A stretch of DNA of 64,000 bases, taken from positions 89,848,632-89,912,631 of the forward strand of contig CM035407.1 of assembly GCA_020310875.1 (NCBI GenBank), written 5' to 3'. This DNA comes from Ceratopteris richardii. Taxonomy: Eukaryota; Streptophyta; Polypodiopsida; Polypodiales; Pteridaceae. Shown here in pieces: positions 1-11,001 of the stretch; position 1 is the stretch's first letter, and every line of letters starts with the position of its first letter. The notes below the pieces were generated by a model. It saw only the letters and a list, made by a program, of their open reading frames with translations. It made no database searches and was not told where the DNA came from. A program made the position numbers and the translations under genes.

Positions 1-58
1 GTAGTTGCACTTCCATCATGTAGTCAGATGATTCCTTAGATCATAAAGTCTAGGGACA
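1..58 (+). repeat. Fragment matching a degraded gypsy gag segment
   Basis: The stretch around 14-45 closely matches 61370-61400, which lies just after gag-like coding sequence at the right of the window. It appears to be a scrap of the same retrotransposon family. It ends where similarity to the large DNA transposon begins at about 58. Confidence 0.4.
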
Positions 59-1675
59 AGAGGATGGATTGCTAGAGTTGAGGCTTAGGAGACTCCTTCC
101 AGAAAAAATGTTATTCTTCATAATTACTCATCTTCTATCATGATTTGGGATCCCATACTTCCAATAGCATTGACAAATGTACACATATATACACTACAAG
201 AAAAGTTAAGGATCATTGACAAGTTGGTCCGTCTCCACTTGGATTATGCATATTCTATCAAGCCTATAACTCTTGCAAATGAGTGCATAAAGAAATGTGA
301 ATTTCTACTTTCAGAAACGAGATTTCATGGTGGTGATGTTCATCTAAGAAAAGATCCAAAGCGTTCACAAAATACAGGTAATGTACTATAGGATGTCTCA
401 ATGGGAGGTGCAAAAGCAAGGAGATTCTTCAGCAACCATGATGACAAACAACTAAATGCCATGTGGAATTACTGGAAAGAATTTTGTGAGTTCACAACTA
501 ATGTAAAAAGCAAACCAAAAATAGCAAAAAAGAGAATGGAGGTGTGGGTCAAACTAGATAATTTTTAAAGATCATGAGGCAGCAGGTAACATCAAATAGT
601 TATGTGAAAGATTTCCAAAAGGTGACCACAGAGCTTATAAAAACCATCATAGAGGCATGGAGTGCCAAAGGCATAACATACTACTTGGTGAGTTTCAAAG
701 ATAATTTACTTAATTTATTTTTCTTGAATTGAAATAAACATCTGATGAAACTCTTCTGTTCTTCTAGCATATTCTTTTTGTGCATGGTGCATTCTTTGTA
801 GAAAAGGACAGACTTCCCATATGGAACACCCATGGCATGGAAAAATCTCATTACCAAGCAAGGACAAGCTTCTTTAGGTGCACAAGGAAAGGAGGAGGAG
901 TAACAAAAAGTAATGCCTTCAAAGATCTTTTTGATTCGTTCTTTAGAAGATAATTACAAAGAAGCTCATGCCAAATATTATCATCAAAAGATTAGGACTA
1001 TCACCAGACAAAAACATCATGGATCAAGATCACAAAATGGAAAAGATTACATTCCAAAGGAAGCCATAATATTTGCAATGTCCTTTATTTCTTTGAGAAA
1101 TAAACGTGTCTATGTATGTACATTTCATGATGTAATAAGCTTTGAAATGAAATATTTTTATGCATGTACATCTTTTTTGAGTCTTTTGAATGAGCTTGAA
1201 TTTGACAGATCTACCTTCAAAGAGATTTTTGACTGATTCTTGAAAAGACAATTCCAAAATAGCTCATGCAAAATATTGTCATCACATAAATAGGACTATC
1301 ACTAGAGAAAACCAGATCATGGATCAATAAGCATTAATATTAGGACATGGATCAATTACACAAAAAAAGGTTACATGCTTCATATTTGCAATATCTTGTA
1401 TCTCTTTGGGCAGTAAATATGTGTATCTATGTACATTTCATGAGTAAAACTTTGAAAAGAAATATATTTAATCCTCCTTGAGTCTTTTAAATGAGGTTGG
1501 CTCTGGAAAATCTCCTCTGTATCTGAGATGCTCTTTTCTCCTATAGCCAGCAATACTTTTAACATCTGACACCCTTGCAGCCATTGCATAACTTGAGTAA
1601 CAAAGGAAGTAGCGTGTCCTTGAAGCATTAAATCCTGGGGCATATCCAAAAATTCTAAATGCAACTATTCTTTTA
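58..1675. mobile_element. Truncated second copy of the 12.8-kb DNA transposon
   Basis: The segment is the reverse complement of roughly 17690-19110 in the full element. It holds the 3' part of transposase gene A (plus strand here) and the 3' end of gene B (minus strand here). Both ends break inside genes, so no terminal inverted repeat is present. It also carries an internal ~270-bp imperfect tandem duplication (about 913-1160 and 1190-1440) that I do not see in the full copy. Divergence is moderate, so it is a separate, older insertion or rearrangement. Confidence 0.8.
100..953 (+). pseudogene. 3' part of transposase gene A, second copy, broken
   Basis: Translation from about 140 matches the C-terminal third of gene A of the full element, for example PILPIALTNVHI and GGDVHLRKDP. 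A TAG at 389-391 replaces a Gln codon, and a frameshift follows near 567. The intron is conserved: donor GTGAGT at 688, acceptor ending CTAG at 767. The last exon after it encodes the HxxxxH and GMEKSHYQ motifs and ends with TAA near 951. Because the intron position and the exon 2 motifs recur in this diverged copy, it independently supports the gene A exon model. Confidence 0.75.
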
Positions 1676-1680
1676 TACAC
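1468..1680 (-). pseudogene. 3' end of gene B, second copy
   Basis: The translated 70 residues match the C terminus of gene B of the full element, sharing the blocks AFRIFGYAPG, YFLCYSSYAMAA, KSIAGYRRKE and PSSFKRLKE-like with scattered substitutions. Upstream exons are absent because the copy is truncated at about 1675. Conservation at protein level supports gene B being a real coding gene of this transposon family. Function unknown. Confidence 0.7.
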
Positions 1681-1699
1681 AACTACACATTATTGTAGG

Positions 1700-1900
1700 A
1701 TAAATGCATGTATTTTGTATGAATGAGTGTATATGCATGCATGTGTGTGTACATATATATGTGGATATGTATATGTGTGTTTATGTTATATGTATGTACA
1801 TGTGTATATGTATAAATATATGTATGCGTATATGTTTGCATGTATATGTGTATGTGGGTATGTGTATGTGTATGTGTGTGTATATATGTGTATGTATTCT
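1700..1900. repeat. TG/TA-rich simple repeat
   Basis: Alternating TG, TA and ATGT runs. The apparent open frames are low-complexity Met/Cys/Tyr/Val strings and are not taken as genes. Confidence 0.85.
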
Positions 1901-1914
1901 GAGTTTTTTTGTGT

Positions 1915-2647
1915 TTGAGATTAAATTAACAGGAGATATTGTATGGTCGAAAAAAATAAGAGGCGAGCTAACATACCACCTGAGACGTGGCAGTTTTTTC
2001 GTAGACAGCTACGTCTTCAGGAGTCATTTCCTCAGCAGAAGGTACACAAATTAATAGTTTATATTTATAATTTTTATATATTTTAGTACTTTTTTACATT
2101 TAATTTATGTATTTTTTTCTTGAATAAACAGGCTGCTGCCAAGAAGAGAGTGGAGTCGGGCCACACATCGCACCTAGGCCAAATGGGCCATAATGGTTTT
2201 GTAGCTATGTTTGTAAGTATATGTGTTATTGTGAGTATATTTTTTATTTTAGTTAAAATGCAAGCAACTAATGTTTTTTATTTGTTTCATTGCAGTGGAA
2301 GGATTATGGTTGATATCCTACGAAACATGAGATCGAGTATGCTACACATTTTGGATATCGGCGTTTGGGCGAGCATATGCAAGATCATCCTGATGCCTTT
2401 GTGAGTATTTTTAAATTTTATATAATTATTTTGTTTTTATGAATGTTTTAATTATTTTATTTATTTATGTTTGTTATATGTAATATAGGAGTATTATGGA
2501 GAGATAAATATGGATGAGGTGGAGAGACAGACACAGGAGGGACGATCTCGATCGTCACAGGGTGATCATGACGATGAGGATGAGGAAGATAAGGATGATC
2601 ATGATATTGCTGATGATGATGATGATGATCATGATGATGATGATTAG
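1915..2647 (+). pseudogene. Plant En/Spm (CACTA) accessory-protein-like gene fragment
   Basis: Short exon-like blocks separated by AT-rich introns with GT..AG edges encode, in order: a basic block with PPETWQFFRRQ; a block KKRVESGHTSHLGQMGHNGF, which recalls the His/Gly motif of plant Ptta/En/Spm (Transposase_24) proteins; a block ending GEHMQDHPDAF; and a highly acidic Asp-rich C terminus ending at about 2647. A stop codon lies in the third block, so this copy looks decayed. A CACTA terminus lies downstream at 4915 on the same side, which fits an accessory gene of that element. Family assignment is from memory of motif style and is tentative. Confidence 0.4.
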
Positions 2648-2688
2648 GACTTTAGTTCATTATGACATTGGATTATATGTATTTACAT

Positions 2689-2730
<42 letters not shown>
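2689..2730. repeat. (TA)n microsatellite
   Basis: Uninterrupted TA dinucleotide run. Confidence 0.95.
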
Positions 2731-2733
<3 letters not shown>

Positions 2734-2837
2734 CTATATATTTTTCATTTCAGTTATGTTTTGAATTGTGTGTATGGTATTAAGTAACGACGAGTTTTGT
2801 TCTATTGATTGTTATTATTGTTTATATTAAGCATGTG

Positions 2838-3819
2838 TTTTAATACTTTAATTATATAATTCATTCATATGTGTGTATCTAAGTGTATATGTATGTAGTG
2901 TATATGTATGTATGTGCATGTGTATGTGTGTGTATATGTATGTATGTGCATGTGCATGTGTAAGTGTATATGTGTGTATGAGTATGTGCATGTGCATGTG
3001 CATGTGCATGAGTATGTGTATATGTAGGTATGTGCATGTGTGTGTGCATGTGTATATGTGTTTTAATACTTTAATTATATAATTCATTCATATATGTGTA
3101 CCTAAGTGTATATGTATGTGTGTGTATATGTATGTATGTGCATGTGTATGTGTGTATATGTATGTATGTGCATGTGCATGTATAAGTGTATATGTGTGTA
3201 TGAGTATTTGCATATGCATGTGTATGTATGTGTATATGTATATGCATGTATATGTATAACTCTATGTGTATATGTGTATATGTGTGTATGTGCATGTATA
3301 TGTGTATATTTAGGTATGTGCATGTGTGTGTGCATGTGTATATGTGTTTTAATACTTTAATTATATAATTCATTCATATGTGTATACTTAAGTGTATATG
3401 TATGTGTGTGTATATGTATATATGTGCATGTGTATGTGTGTGTATATGGATGTATGTGCATGTGCATGTATAAGTGTATATGTGTGTATGAGTATGTGCA
3501 TGTGCATGTGTATGTGTGTGTATATGTATATGCATGTATATGTATAACTCTATGTGTATGTGTGTGTATGTGCATGTTTATGTGTATATGTAGGTATGTG
3601 CATGTGTGTGTGCAACTTTAATTATATAATTCATTCATATGTGTGTACCTAAGTGTATATGTATGTGTGTGTATATGTATGTATGTGCATGTGTATGTGT
3701 GTGTATATGTATGTATGTGCATGTGCATGTATAAGTGTATATGTGTGTATGAGTATGCGCATGTTCTTGTGTATGTGCGTGTATAGTATATGCATGTATA
3801 TGTATATGTGTGTATATGC

Positions 3820-3854
<35 letters not shown>

Positions 3855-3963
3855 AATATGTATATGTATATGTATATGTGTATATGTATATGCATGTGTA
3901 TGTGGATGCATGTGAATGTGCATGCATGTGGATGTGCATATACATGTATTTGCATATATGTTA

Positions 3964-4012
<49 letters not shown>

Positions 4013-4160
4013 ATAATGCATGCATGTAAGTCTTTTTATGTGGTTGTAGGAATGTTTGTGCATATGCATGTGTATATGTGTGTATGTCTAAGTGTATGTG
4101 CACATGAATTTGTGTGTATATATGTGTGTGTATGTGCATGTGTATATGTGTATATGTGTG
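2838..4160. repeat. TG/TA/CA-rich satellite with ~220-290 bp higher-order units
   Basis: Four copies of an anchor block (TTTAATTATATAATTCATTCATAT) begin near 2849, 3070, 3358 and 3617. Each is followed by variable TGTATG/TGCATG runs, so the array consists of tandem units whose simple-repeat part varies in length. A pure (TA)n tract occupies about 3968-4008. The open frames on both strands are artefacts of the repeats. Confidence 0.85.
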
Positions 4161-4319
4161 AAAGTGCATCTTCATCATGTATAAGTGTATAAGTGCATAT
4201 CAATAAGTGTGAGTATGCTATGTAATGAAAATAACACAATTCAAATGATATACAAAGAATAGAAATTGTACTTACAATTGTTACCCATACTTTTTGCTTG
4301 GTTAGCTTCTTGAATAACC

Positions 4320-4465
4320 TGCAATAAAGAGAGAAAGAATAGAGAGAGAGTGAGAGAGAGAGAGAGAAAGAATAGAGAGAGAGTGAGAGAGAGAGAGAAT
4401 TCAAAGACAGAAAGATGTAGAAAGAGAGAAAATAAGACAAAGGGAGACAGTAAGAGAGAGCTCAG
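4320..4465. repeat. GA-rich simple repeat
   Basis: Imperfect AGAGAGAG tract with a duplicated 40-bp block (GAAAGAATAGAGAGAGAGTG twice). Confidence 0.85.
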
Positions 4466-4589
4466 GCAAAACAACAATTTTGCATATACTTGCTTCAGCT
4501 CGTAAGCGCAACGCAATTGCGAACCTTGGAGAGCTCTTCAATCGGATGCATGAAAATGCCGATCGAAGAGCCTCCAATGTTTTAATTTT

Positions 4590-4915
4590 TGTCCGTCAAC
4601 AGACCGTCGTGTAAGCGATGCTGTTGGTCGTCGCATAAGCGAGAATTTTTTAGCGTCGCTTATGCGATGGTAAGGATCGTCGCCTATGCGATGCAGAAAA
4701 GCATCGCTTATGCGACACTCTAAATAGCGTCGTATTAACGACGATGTATGGGAGCATCGCAGTCCCGTCACGCCACAAGTCGCAAAAACCACCGTTTTCT
4801 CCGTCGTTTAATCGACGATTGGCGTGCGATGCTAATTATGATGCATGTTGCAATTTTATAGCGACAAAATTCTCTCACCTTAACCGTCGCTATACGCCCG
4901 TATTCCTTGTAGTGA
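4590..4915 (-). mobile_element. Right end of a CACTA-type DNA transposon
   Basis: The sequence ends at 4915 with TTCCTTGTAGTG, the reverse complement of a CACTACAAGGAA terminus typical of CACTA elements. Inside lie several copies of a short palindromic motif like CGTCGCTTATGCGA (4600-4725), as expected for subterminal transposase-binding repeats. Copia coding sequence resumes directly outside, so the element appears to have inserted near the 3' end of that copia. I could not identify the matching left terminus; the accessory-like gene at 1915-2647 probably belongs to this element. Confidence 0.6.
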
Positions 4916-4916
4916 T

Positions 4917-5687
4917 TTACTCAGTGGCTAAGAAATCTTGAATGAAGTGATACCGCACCTCAATGTGCTTGGTCTTTGCATGATAGACTGGATTCTTAGC
5001 CAAAGCAATGGCACTCTGACTACCACTGAGCAAACGAGGTACATGGTGAGGTAAAACCACATCATAAGAAAGATGAGAAAGCCACAATGCTTCGTTACAT
5101 GCCTCACTTGCTGCAACATACTCTGCTTCTATGGTAGAAATAGTTGTACATTCTTGATGACGAGAACTCCAAGAGATAGCACATCCAACAAAATGAAAAA
5201 TGTACCCTAATGTGGACGTACAATTTTCTACACAACCAACATAGTCAGAATCTATGTAACCAATAATGGATGCTTTCCCTCTAACTAAGCATAGAGACTT
5301 GTCCTTAGTGCCACTCAGATATCTCAAAATCATCTTGACTGCTTCCCAATGTTTCTTGCCAGGATTAGACATATATCTGCTCATAACTCCAAGTGCAAAT
5401 GCAATGTCTGGTCTCGCAGCTACCATAGCATACATGAGACTACCAAGAGCAGGCTGATAGGGAATTTTGGTCATGAATTCCTTTTTCTCATCTAATTTCG
5501 GGCAATCCTCCTTGCTCAATTTCACATATGTGGGTAAACGTGTACTCAATGCCTTTCCACCCTCCATATTGAACCTGGGAAGTACTTTGGATATGTACTC
5601 ACTTTGAGACAAGTAAATGCATCTTTTACTCTGATCACGAGTAATGTGCGTGCCAAGAATATGTTTGGCATCCCCCAAATCCTTCAT
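4917..5687 (-). pseudogene. Copia-1 RT C-terminus and RNase H
   Basis: The 256 residues begin with MKDLGDAKHILG, the conserved segment following copia RT. They continue through YMSNPGKKHW and LRYL to the RNase H blocks (GYIDSDYVG, SRHQ, STIEAEYVAASEA, KTKHIEVRYHFI). The RNase H aspartates and glutamate are recognisable. The frame ends with FLATE then TAA right beside the CACTA terminus, without the usual longer tail. Confidence 0.85.
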
Positions 5688-5723
5688 ATGAAATGTCTAA
5701 CTCAACGTTTTTTTGAGAATTGA

Positions 5724-6374
5724 CTAGTCATAAGAGAACTTCCCAGCAATCAACATATCGTCAACATAAAGTATCAAGCATATCAAGCTGCCATCTGAGC
5801 ATCTCCCTGTGTAGAGGCAATGATCCTCATTGCTTCGAGAATAGCCTTGAGACTTCATAAAATCATCAAACTTTTGGTACCATCTTCTAGGGGACTGTTT
5901 AAGCCCATACAAGCTCTTCTTGAGCTTAGAAACTAGACTTTCCTTGTCGAAAACTACATAACCTTCTGGTTGATCCATATAGATCTTAAGGTCTCCATGC
6001 AAGAAAGCAGTTTTCACATCCATTTGGAGTAGCTCTAAGTCCTCCATTGCAACAAATCCAAGCAACATGTGCAAGGTAGTCATCTTGACCATTAGAGAGA
6101 AGATTTCCTCAAAATCAACACCATGTTGTTGCTTAAAACCTTTTGCAACAAGTCATGCTTTATACTTTGGAGAAGCACTATCTGATGTGAATTTCATCTT
6201 ATATACCCATTTACATGGTAAAGCTTTCCAGCCCTTTGGCAAAGGTAGTAAATCCCAAGTACCATTCTTGTGAATAGAATCCAGCTCACTCTTCATGGCA
6301 CACTTCCACTTGACATGATCCTTTGTCTGCATAGCCTCTTTGTAGCAAGATGGCTCACAGGCATCTGTTAGCAT
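5724..6374 (-). pseudogene. Copia-1 reverse transcriptase
   Basis: Two collinear frames cover the copia RT. The upstream frame (6153-6374) carries NGTWDLLPLPKGWKALPCKW. The downstream frame (5724-6092) carries QMDVKTAFLHGDL, SLYGLKQSPRRWY and the catalytic YVDDML motif. The join near 6092-6153 is interrupted by stops, so no intact polymerase is encoded. Confidence 0.85.
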
Positions 6375-6572
6375 AACAAAATCTAAACCTCAAACATATC
6401 TATCAGGTGGATGTGGGACACCTATAAAGCATCTCAATGGTTGCTGAACAAGAACATATGTAGACTGATCTGATCAGACATTCTCTTGAACGTCCCTCTG
6501 TGCAGCATTTTTATGCATGCCAATTGGATGGCTACTATATCCTCAAACAACACTCTCCTCACTTCAACCTCC

Positions 6573-7377
6573 TTAATATTGTCCTTCTCGACCATATCTG
6601 AGAAAAATGCATTTCTTTGACTTATAGTCCCGCTTTTCTCTAAGATTCGTGGCTATATGAACATATGCTTTACACCCAAAAACTCGAAGATGATCATAAT
6701 ATGGTAGCTTCCCTATCCATAACTCTTGTGCCAATTTGAGATCTTTGGCAGTACTAGGTGAAAGGTTAATCACATGAAGTACAGTCAATACTACTTTTGC
6801 CCAAAAAACTTGTGAGAGGTTTGCATGATGCAGCATAGAAAGTACTCTATCTTGAATAGTTCAATTGATCCTACATCATTCTGTGTTGAGACATAAAATC
6901 CCTCCGCATCCCTCTAGATTGATAGAAAAGGGTAAATTCATGTGAGGTATACTCACCCCCATTATCTGAATGTAAAGCCTTAAGCTTAGTTCCTTTTTCA
7001 ATCTCAACTGAAGAAAGCCATTTTTTGAAAGTAGGGAATACCTCATCCTTTGATTTGATAGGATATACCCAAACTTTTCTAGTAGCATCATCTATGAAAG
7101 TGACAAAGTAATCATCTATGAAAGTGACAAAGTGAAGAGAACCACCTATGGACCTAGTGGGCATAGGACCACACACATTTGTATGAACGAGATCTAAAGG
7201 TTGAATTGAAGAGTCAATTTGCATTTTATGCACATTTCTGGTTTGCTTTTCATATTGACAATGCTCACAAAATGAAAAATCATAGAAAGATAACACACGT
7301 AAGTAGTGAGAAAGAGAAAGATTTTCCATTCCACTACGAGATATATGGCCCAAACAACCCTGCCAAATACAAGCCAT
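6573..7377 (-). pseudogene. Copia-1 GAG-pre-integrase and integrase
   Basis: The 7377-6871 frame holds a GAG-pre-integrase block (CLGHISRSGMENL, CEHCQYEKQTR) and the integrase core (DLVHTNVCGP, LHSDNGGEYTS). The 6836-6573 frame continues with the integrase C-terminal region (VFGCKAYVHI). An 8-residue block (FVTFIDDY/FVTFIDDA) is duplicated in tandem at about 7087-7135. A frameshift lies between the two frames near 6850. Confidence 0.85.
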
Positions 7378-7384
7378 AGGCTAT

Positions 7385-8060
7385 TCAGTAACAGCTAACA
7401 AGTGTTGTTTCTGTGATACAAATAAAGAGTAAAGTGAGCCAACTTTGGTTCCTTTTGCAAATAACCATATTGACCTTTGATATATGAAAGGGCTCAGTAT
7501 AGAAGACCACCTTGTAACCAAGGTCATCAAGTTGATCAACTGACATCAAACTGCATGATAACTGAGATACATTGTGTACATTCTGCATAGTAAATTTTGA
7601 ACCATCAATGAACTACACAACTACATCTCCAATCCCCACAATGTCACATTGCTAAGAGTCACCAAGTCTCACAGTACGGAGAGACTTTGTTGCATAATTA
7701 GAGAACCATTCTCTTTGTGGTGTCACATGGAAAGAAGAACGAGAATCTAGCAGCCACGTGTGGGAAAAGAGCCTTAGTTGACACATCACTATCAAGTATC
7801 AACACATCAACATCATCAAAAATAGCATTAATTTCTTTAATCATCTTCATCCATGTCAGCAGGCTTCTTTGAAATCCCATTTACTGGCTTCCATTGCCTG
7901 CTTTGAATCAACAGATCTTTAATGTGATTCTTCCATAGAGCAAAGTTTGTGCCATCAAATTTGCAATTCTCAAAATGTTCTTTACCCTCTAAGTTATAGC
8001 TCCACCTCAGAACACTAGCACTAGACCCTGCTCCACTAGATGTGCTTGAGAACTCTCATG
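7385..8060 (-). pseudogene. Copia-1 gag and protease region, decayed
   Basis: Minus-strand translation near 8058 gives a start MAWEFSS and, downstream, NCKFDGTNFALWKNHIKDLL, the typical copia gag (UBN2/DUF4219-like) opening. Retropepsin-like text (LLDSR, MCQLMSVDQLDDLG) appears in pieces down to 7385. Frameshifts and stops are frequent. Confidence 0.6.
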
Positions 8061-8122
8061 CCATGATAGTAGAGAAGTGAATAGAGAGATAATGCAGCTA
8101 CAAGAGTCCAAACACCAATGCA

Positions 8123-8153
8123 TTAGGGCGAAAAACGGCCGAAAAGGGGCTGT
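8123..8153 (+). repeat. Left terminal inverted repeat
   Basis: Starts TTAGGGCGAAAAACGGCC. It aligns to the reverse complement of 20915-20945 with 27 of 31 positions matching. The palindromy extends two more bases outward on each side (CATTAGGG / CCCTAATG), so the exact outer boundary is uncertain. Confidence 0.85.
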
Positions 8154-8191
8154 TTGCTAATGAGAGATTAAGGAAATTGACAAATAGCGTC

Positions 8192-8506
8192 TTTCCACGT
8201 GTACAAGAATATAACATTGCTGTCTCTTTTAACCGTATGGAGAATTTCTTTTTTTAATACAATTTTCTTTCAAAGCGCCGCTAAAGTGATGAAGAGTCTC
8301 GTATTCAGTGTACAATTTTTCGGTTTGATGCAAAAAAAGATACTTTTGCACACTACACAAAGCATATTCTCGAATTTCCAAGAAGGAATTGATTTTTGAA
8401 GATACGAAATATTTTTGGGTTCACAAAATGTCATGATCATTCAACGACAGGGTTAACATCAAATCAAAAGTTTCCACGTGTACAAAGCCTTTTTTTCCAT
8501 AAATAC
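8192..8506 (+). promoter_or_regulatory. Promoter region of gene D with two G-boxes and a TATA-like box
   Basis: The motif TTTCCACGTGTACAA occurs twice (near 8193 and 8472), each with a CACGTG G-box core (8196-8201, 8475-8480). A CATAAATA TATA-like box sits at about 8499-8506, some 60 bp before the gene D ATG at 8566. Confidence 0.55.
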
Positions 8507-8565
8507 TGCCAAAATTTGTGAACGTCGGTTTCTCGCTTTGAACATTCTTCTTCTCCTAAGTTCAA

Positions 8566-9808
8566 ATGGCTTCTTCTTCTCGTCGTCCTTCCAATCGCGT
8601 AACTTCATGTGAGGTTTACAACAGAAGAGAGGATTCTTTGTGGAAACCTCTTTCTGTGAAAGTAAATGACTGGGTTACTATGCTTCCTAGCTGTAGAGGT
8701 GTCCATAAAGTCAAGCGTGCCAAAAGAGACAACACCAAAAACCATTGGAAGGGACGTATTCTCAGTTTCAAATTGAAGAGATGCGGTTGGTTTGCACGAG
8801 TACAGCATGTGTACACCGCTAAGGATCTTGTTCTAGAAAATCATCTGCAATTCCCTTCGTACTGTAAGTGAAGTTTGACAATGCTCTTCTATCATTCCAG
8901 TTGATTTTGTATAATGAAACATATGTTTTTGTACTGCAGATATCTTTCCTTCCAATATTGTGGAATGGCAACCTGTTGAATGTTTAACAGGAACATTCAG
9001 AGTTCTTCATAAGGAATATGCAGAACTCATGTATGCAAAGAAATCTGTTCAATTCTTCAATAGCATAGAGTTATTTGTCCATTATGCAGATTATCAAGTG
9101 CCGTCAGGGAGGAGTTCTTATGGAATTCTTGTACACGTACCTAGTCCTTGCATCTCTTCATTAGATTGGGATGCTCCTGATCATTCAACAGTTTCAAGTT
9201 TTCTCTGCAAAATTAAATTTGACATCCAGAAGGCAATGTCAGCAGGCCGAATTTCGAGAAGGATAAAGATTCAATGGTTTTTGCCTATTCATGTCTTTGT
9301 AGCATGCTTTAAAAACATGTTATTACAGAAAACAAAAACAATGTGGTTGAATAGGAGAGTCCCTATTTCAGAGATTGATGATGTTTTAGGTAGGGAATGG
9401 GATAGCAAAGAAGTTCAAAAGCTAGGTGACATTATTTTATGTAAAGTTAGTCCCAATTCTCTTTCAATCTCATATCAGATATGTTGACAATCTCTGGTTC
9501 TAGGATATGACTATAGAAGGTGGAAAAAAAAGCTTGGACTTTGGATAGCCTTGGACTCAGAGGAGAGCTGTCCAGAATTTGAGTTAGAAGTATTGATTCA
9601 TCCATATTTTCAATCAAGGAAAATAATTGTCACTGCAAATTGGAATCTCAGAAATGTAAGGGAGCTTCTAGAATACCTTGATGAGGTATCATCTCAGTGT
9701 AGATTCTCAATTGATGATGCAATAGTTAACATTAGATCAGAGAAATCATTATCTTGCATAAGCTGCCTGCCACCAAGGGTGATTAAGTTCCAACCTTTAA
9801 GATTGTAA
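8566..9808 (+). CDS. Gene D of the 12.8-kb transposon, unknown function (362 aa, 3 exons)
   Basis: I do not recognise the protein. Proposed exons are 8566-8863, 8940-9425 and 9504-9808. The donors are GTAAGT and GTGACA, the acceptors TGCAG and TCTAG. Together they give 1089 nt in one frame. The start is the first ATG after a TATA-like box. The N terminus is basic and Ser/Arg-rich (MASSSRRPSNR). Residues about 30-95 hold a Trp-rich basic segment (VNDWVTMLP, NHWKGRILSFKLKRCGWFARVQHVYTAKD) that might bind nucleic acid. The middle part is mixed alpha/beta-like with no motif I can name, and there is no membrane segment. It lies between the left TIR and gene C, convergent with C. The second splice is the less certain one, since reading through it gives a stop at 9485. 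Confidence 0.6.
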
Positions 9809-10165
9809 CAAGTTAACCCTGACATTCTTACATAATGTATCTTCATCTAATAGAAGCTTCTATTGATACTTCCATTGAATTTTCTTGGCAGGATGGTTAC
9901 AAACAATGTGTGTTAAATTATTAATTTTAAATGTCTTAGATATTTTTTAGGTCCTTAATTTCATATTTCCATTGATTTTTTTTGCAGGAGTGAATTGATG
10001 ACTAAGAAATAATTATACAGGAACTTGCATAAGTTAATTCTAGATGAAGAAGAGATCTAGAATTGAATATCTAATTTCAATTTAATAATTATAGTCTATC
10101 AAAGGTGCACACTAGTCTCAGCTAAATAATTTGATTCTATCCAACTTTTCTATCCTCAAGTAATG
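9809..10165. other. Gene-free spacer after gene D
   Basis: AT-rich DNA with no convincing ORF; presumably 3' UTR and intergenic sequence. The end of this stretch merges into the first, partly degenerate unit of the 232-bp array. Confidence 0.6.
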
Positions 10166-10167
10166 CA

Positions 10168-11001
10168 AGAGAAATTATCATGGTACACATAACAAGTAAT
10201 ATAAGAGAGTGTGGAGAACTTGGTGCAAATTCCAATCCAAGGTTTGGTATTTCAATATTAGAAGAGCATGTCTTAAGGCATAAAGCAGAGGAGACGAGAT
10301 AAGTGAAGACGACCGATGCAAGCGACTAGTGCAATCTGAAATTGTCGGATGGCCCTTATCGCTTACATCGGTCGTGTTAGCAAACTACCGCGAGAGAAAT
10401 TATCATGGTACAAACGCAAACTACCAAGTAATATAAGAGAGTGTGGAGAACTTGGTGCAAATTCCAATCCAAGGTTTGGTATTTCAATATTAGAAGAGCA
10501 TGTCTTAAGGCATAAAGCAGAGGAGACGAGATAAGTGAAGACGACCGATGCAAGCGACTAGGGCAATCTGAAATTGTCGGATGGCCCTTATCGCTTACAT
10601 CGGTTGTGTTAGCAAACTACCGTGAGAGAAATTATCATGGTACAAATGCAAACTACCAAGTAATATAAGAGAGAGTGGAGAACTTGGTGCAAATTCCAAT
10701 CCAAGGTTTGGTATTTCAATATTAGAAGAGCATGTCTCAAGGCATAAAGCAGAGGAGACGAGATAAGTGAAGACGACCGATGCAAGCGACTAGTGCAATC
10801 TGAAATTGTCGGATGGCCCTTTTCGCTTACATCGGTCGTGTTAGCAAACTACCGCGGGAGACTTCAAGAAGTGACCTTGCGTAAAGATTTGACTCACGAG
10901 TATAAAAACTAGCAACAGCGATGAAATGGATAATACGACCGATGCAAGCGATAGGGGCAATCCAAGATTCTCCGATTCCCCGTATCGCTTGTATCGGTCG
11001 T
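10168..11001. repeat. Palindrome array A: 232-bp tandem satellite, 4 hairpins
   Basis: Three units of exactly 232 bp, each ending in a ~67-bp palindrome with arms close to ACGACCGATGCAAGCGA / TCGCTTACATCGGTCGT. Palindromes are at 10309-10375, 10541-10607 and 10773-10839. A fourth, in different flanking DNA, is at 10935-11001. The inner segment also pairs imperfectly (GGGCAATC with GATGGCCC). The array sits in the gap between the convergent 3' ends of genes D and C. Confidence 0.9.

Larger units (their letters stand above)
4916..8122 (-). mobile_element. Ty1/copia retrotransposon, broken (copia-1)
   Basis: Reading from 8060 down to 4920 on the minus strand, gag, GAG-pre-integrase, integrase, reverse transcriptase and RNase H appear in the Ty1/copia order. 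Several stops and frameshifts make it non-functional. A CACTA end abuts its 3' side, and the 12.8-kb DNA transposon interrupts its 5' side at 8123. The DNA at 20946-21279 is the likely continuation of its leader or LTR. No LTR pair could be identified. Confidence 0.85.

Noticed and set aside
190..203. CACTACAAGAAAA as a CACTA left terminus
   Set aside because: It lies within transposase-derived coding sequence of the truncated copy, lacks subterminal repeats, and the 3-bp flank does not match the right end.
3618..4178. Long His/Thr/Tyr-rich open frames on both strands
   Set aside because: They are readings of TG/TA simple repeats; composition changes with frame and no codon structure is present.
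10309..10839. CRISPR-like array (regular repeats and spacers)
   Set aside because: Repeats are palindromes embedded in longer tandem units, the spacers are themselves repeats, and this is plant nuclear DNA.
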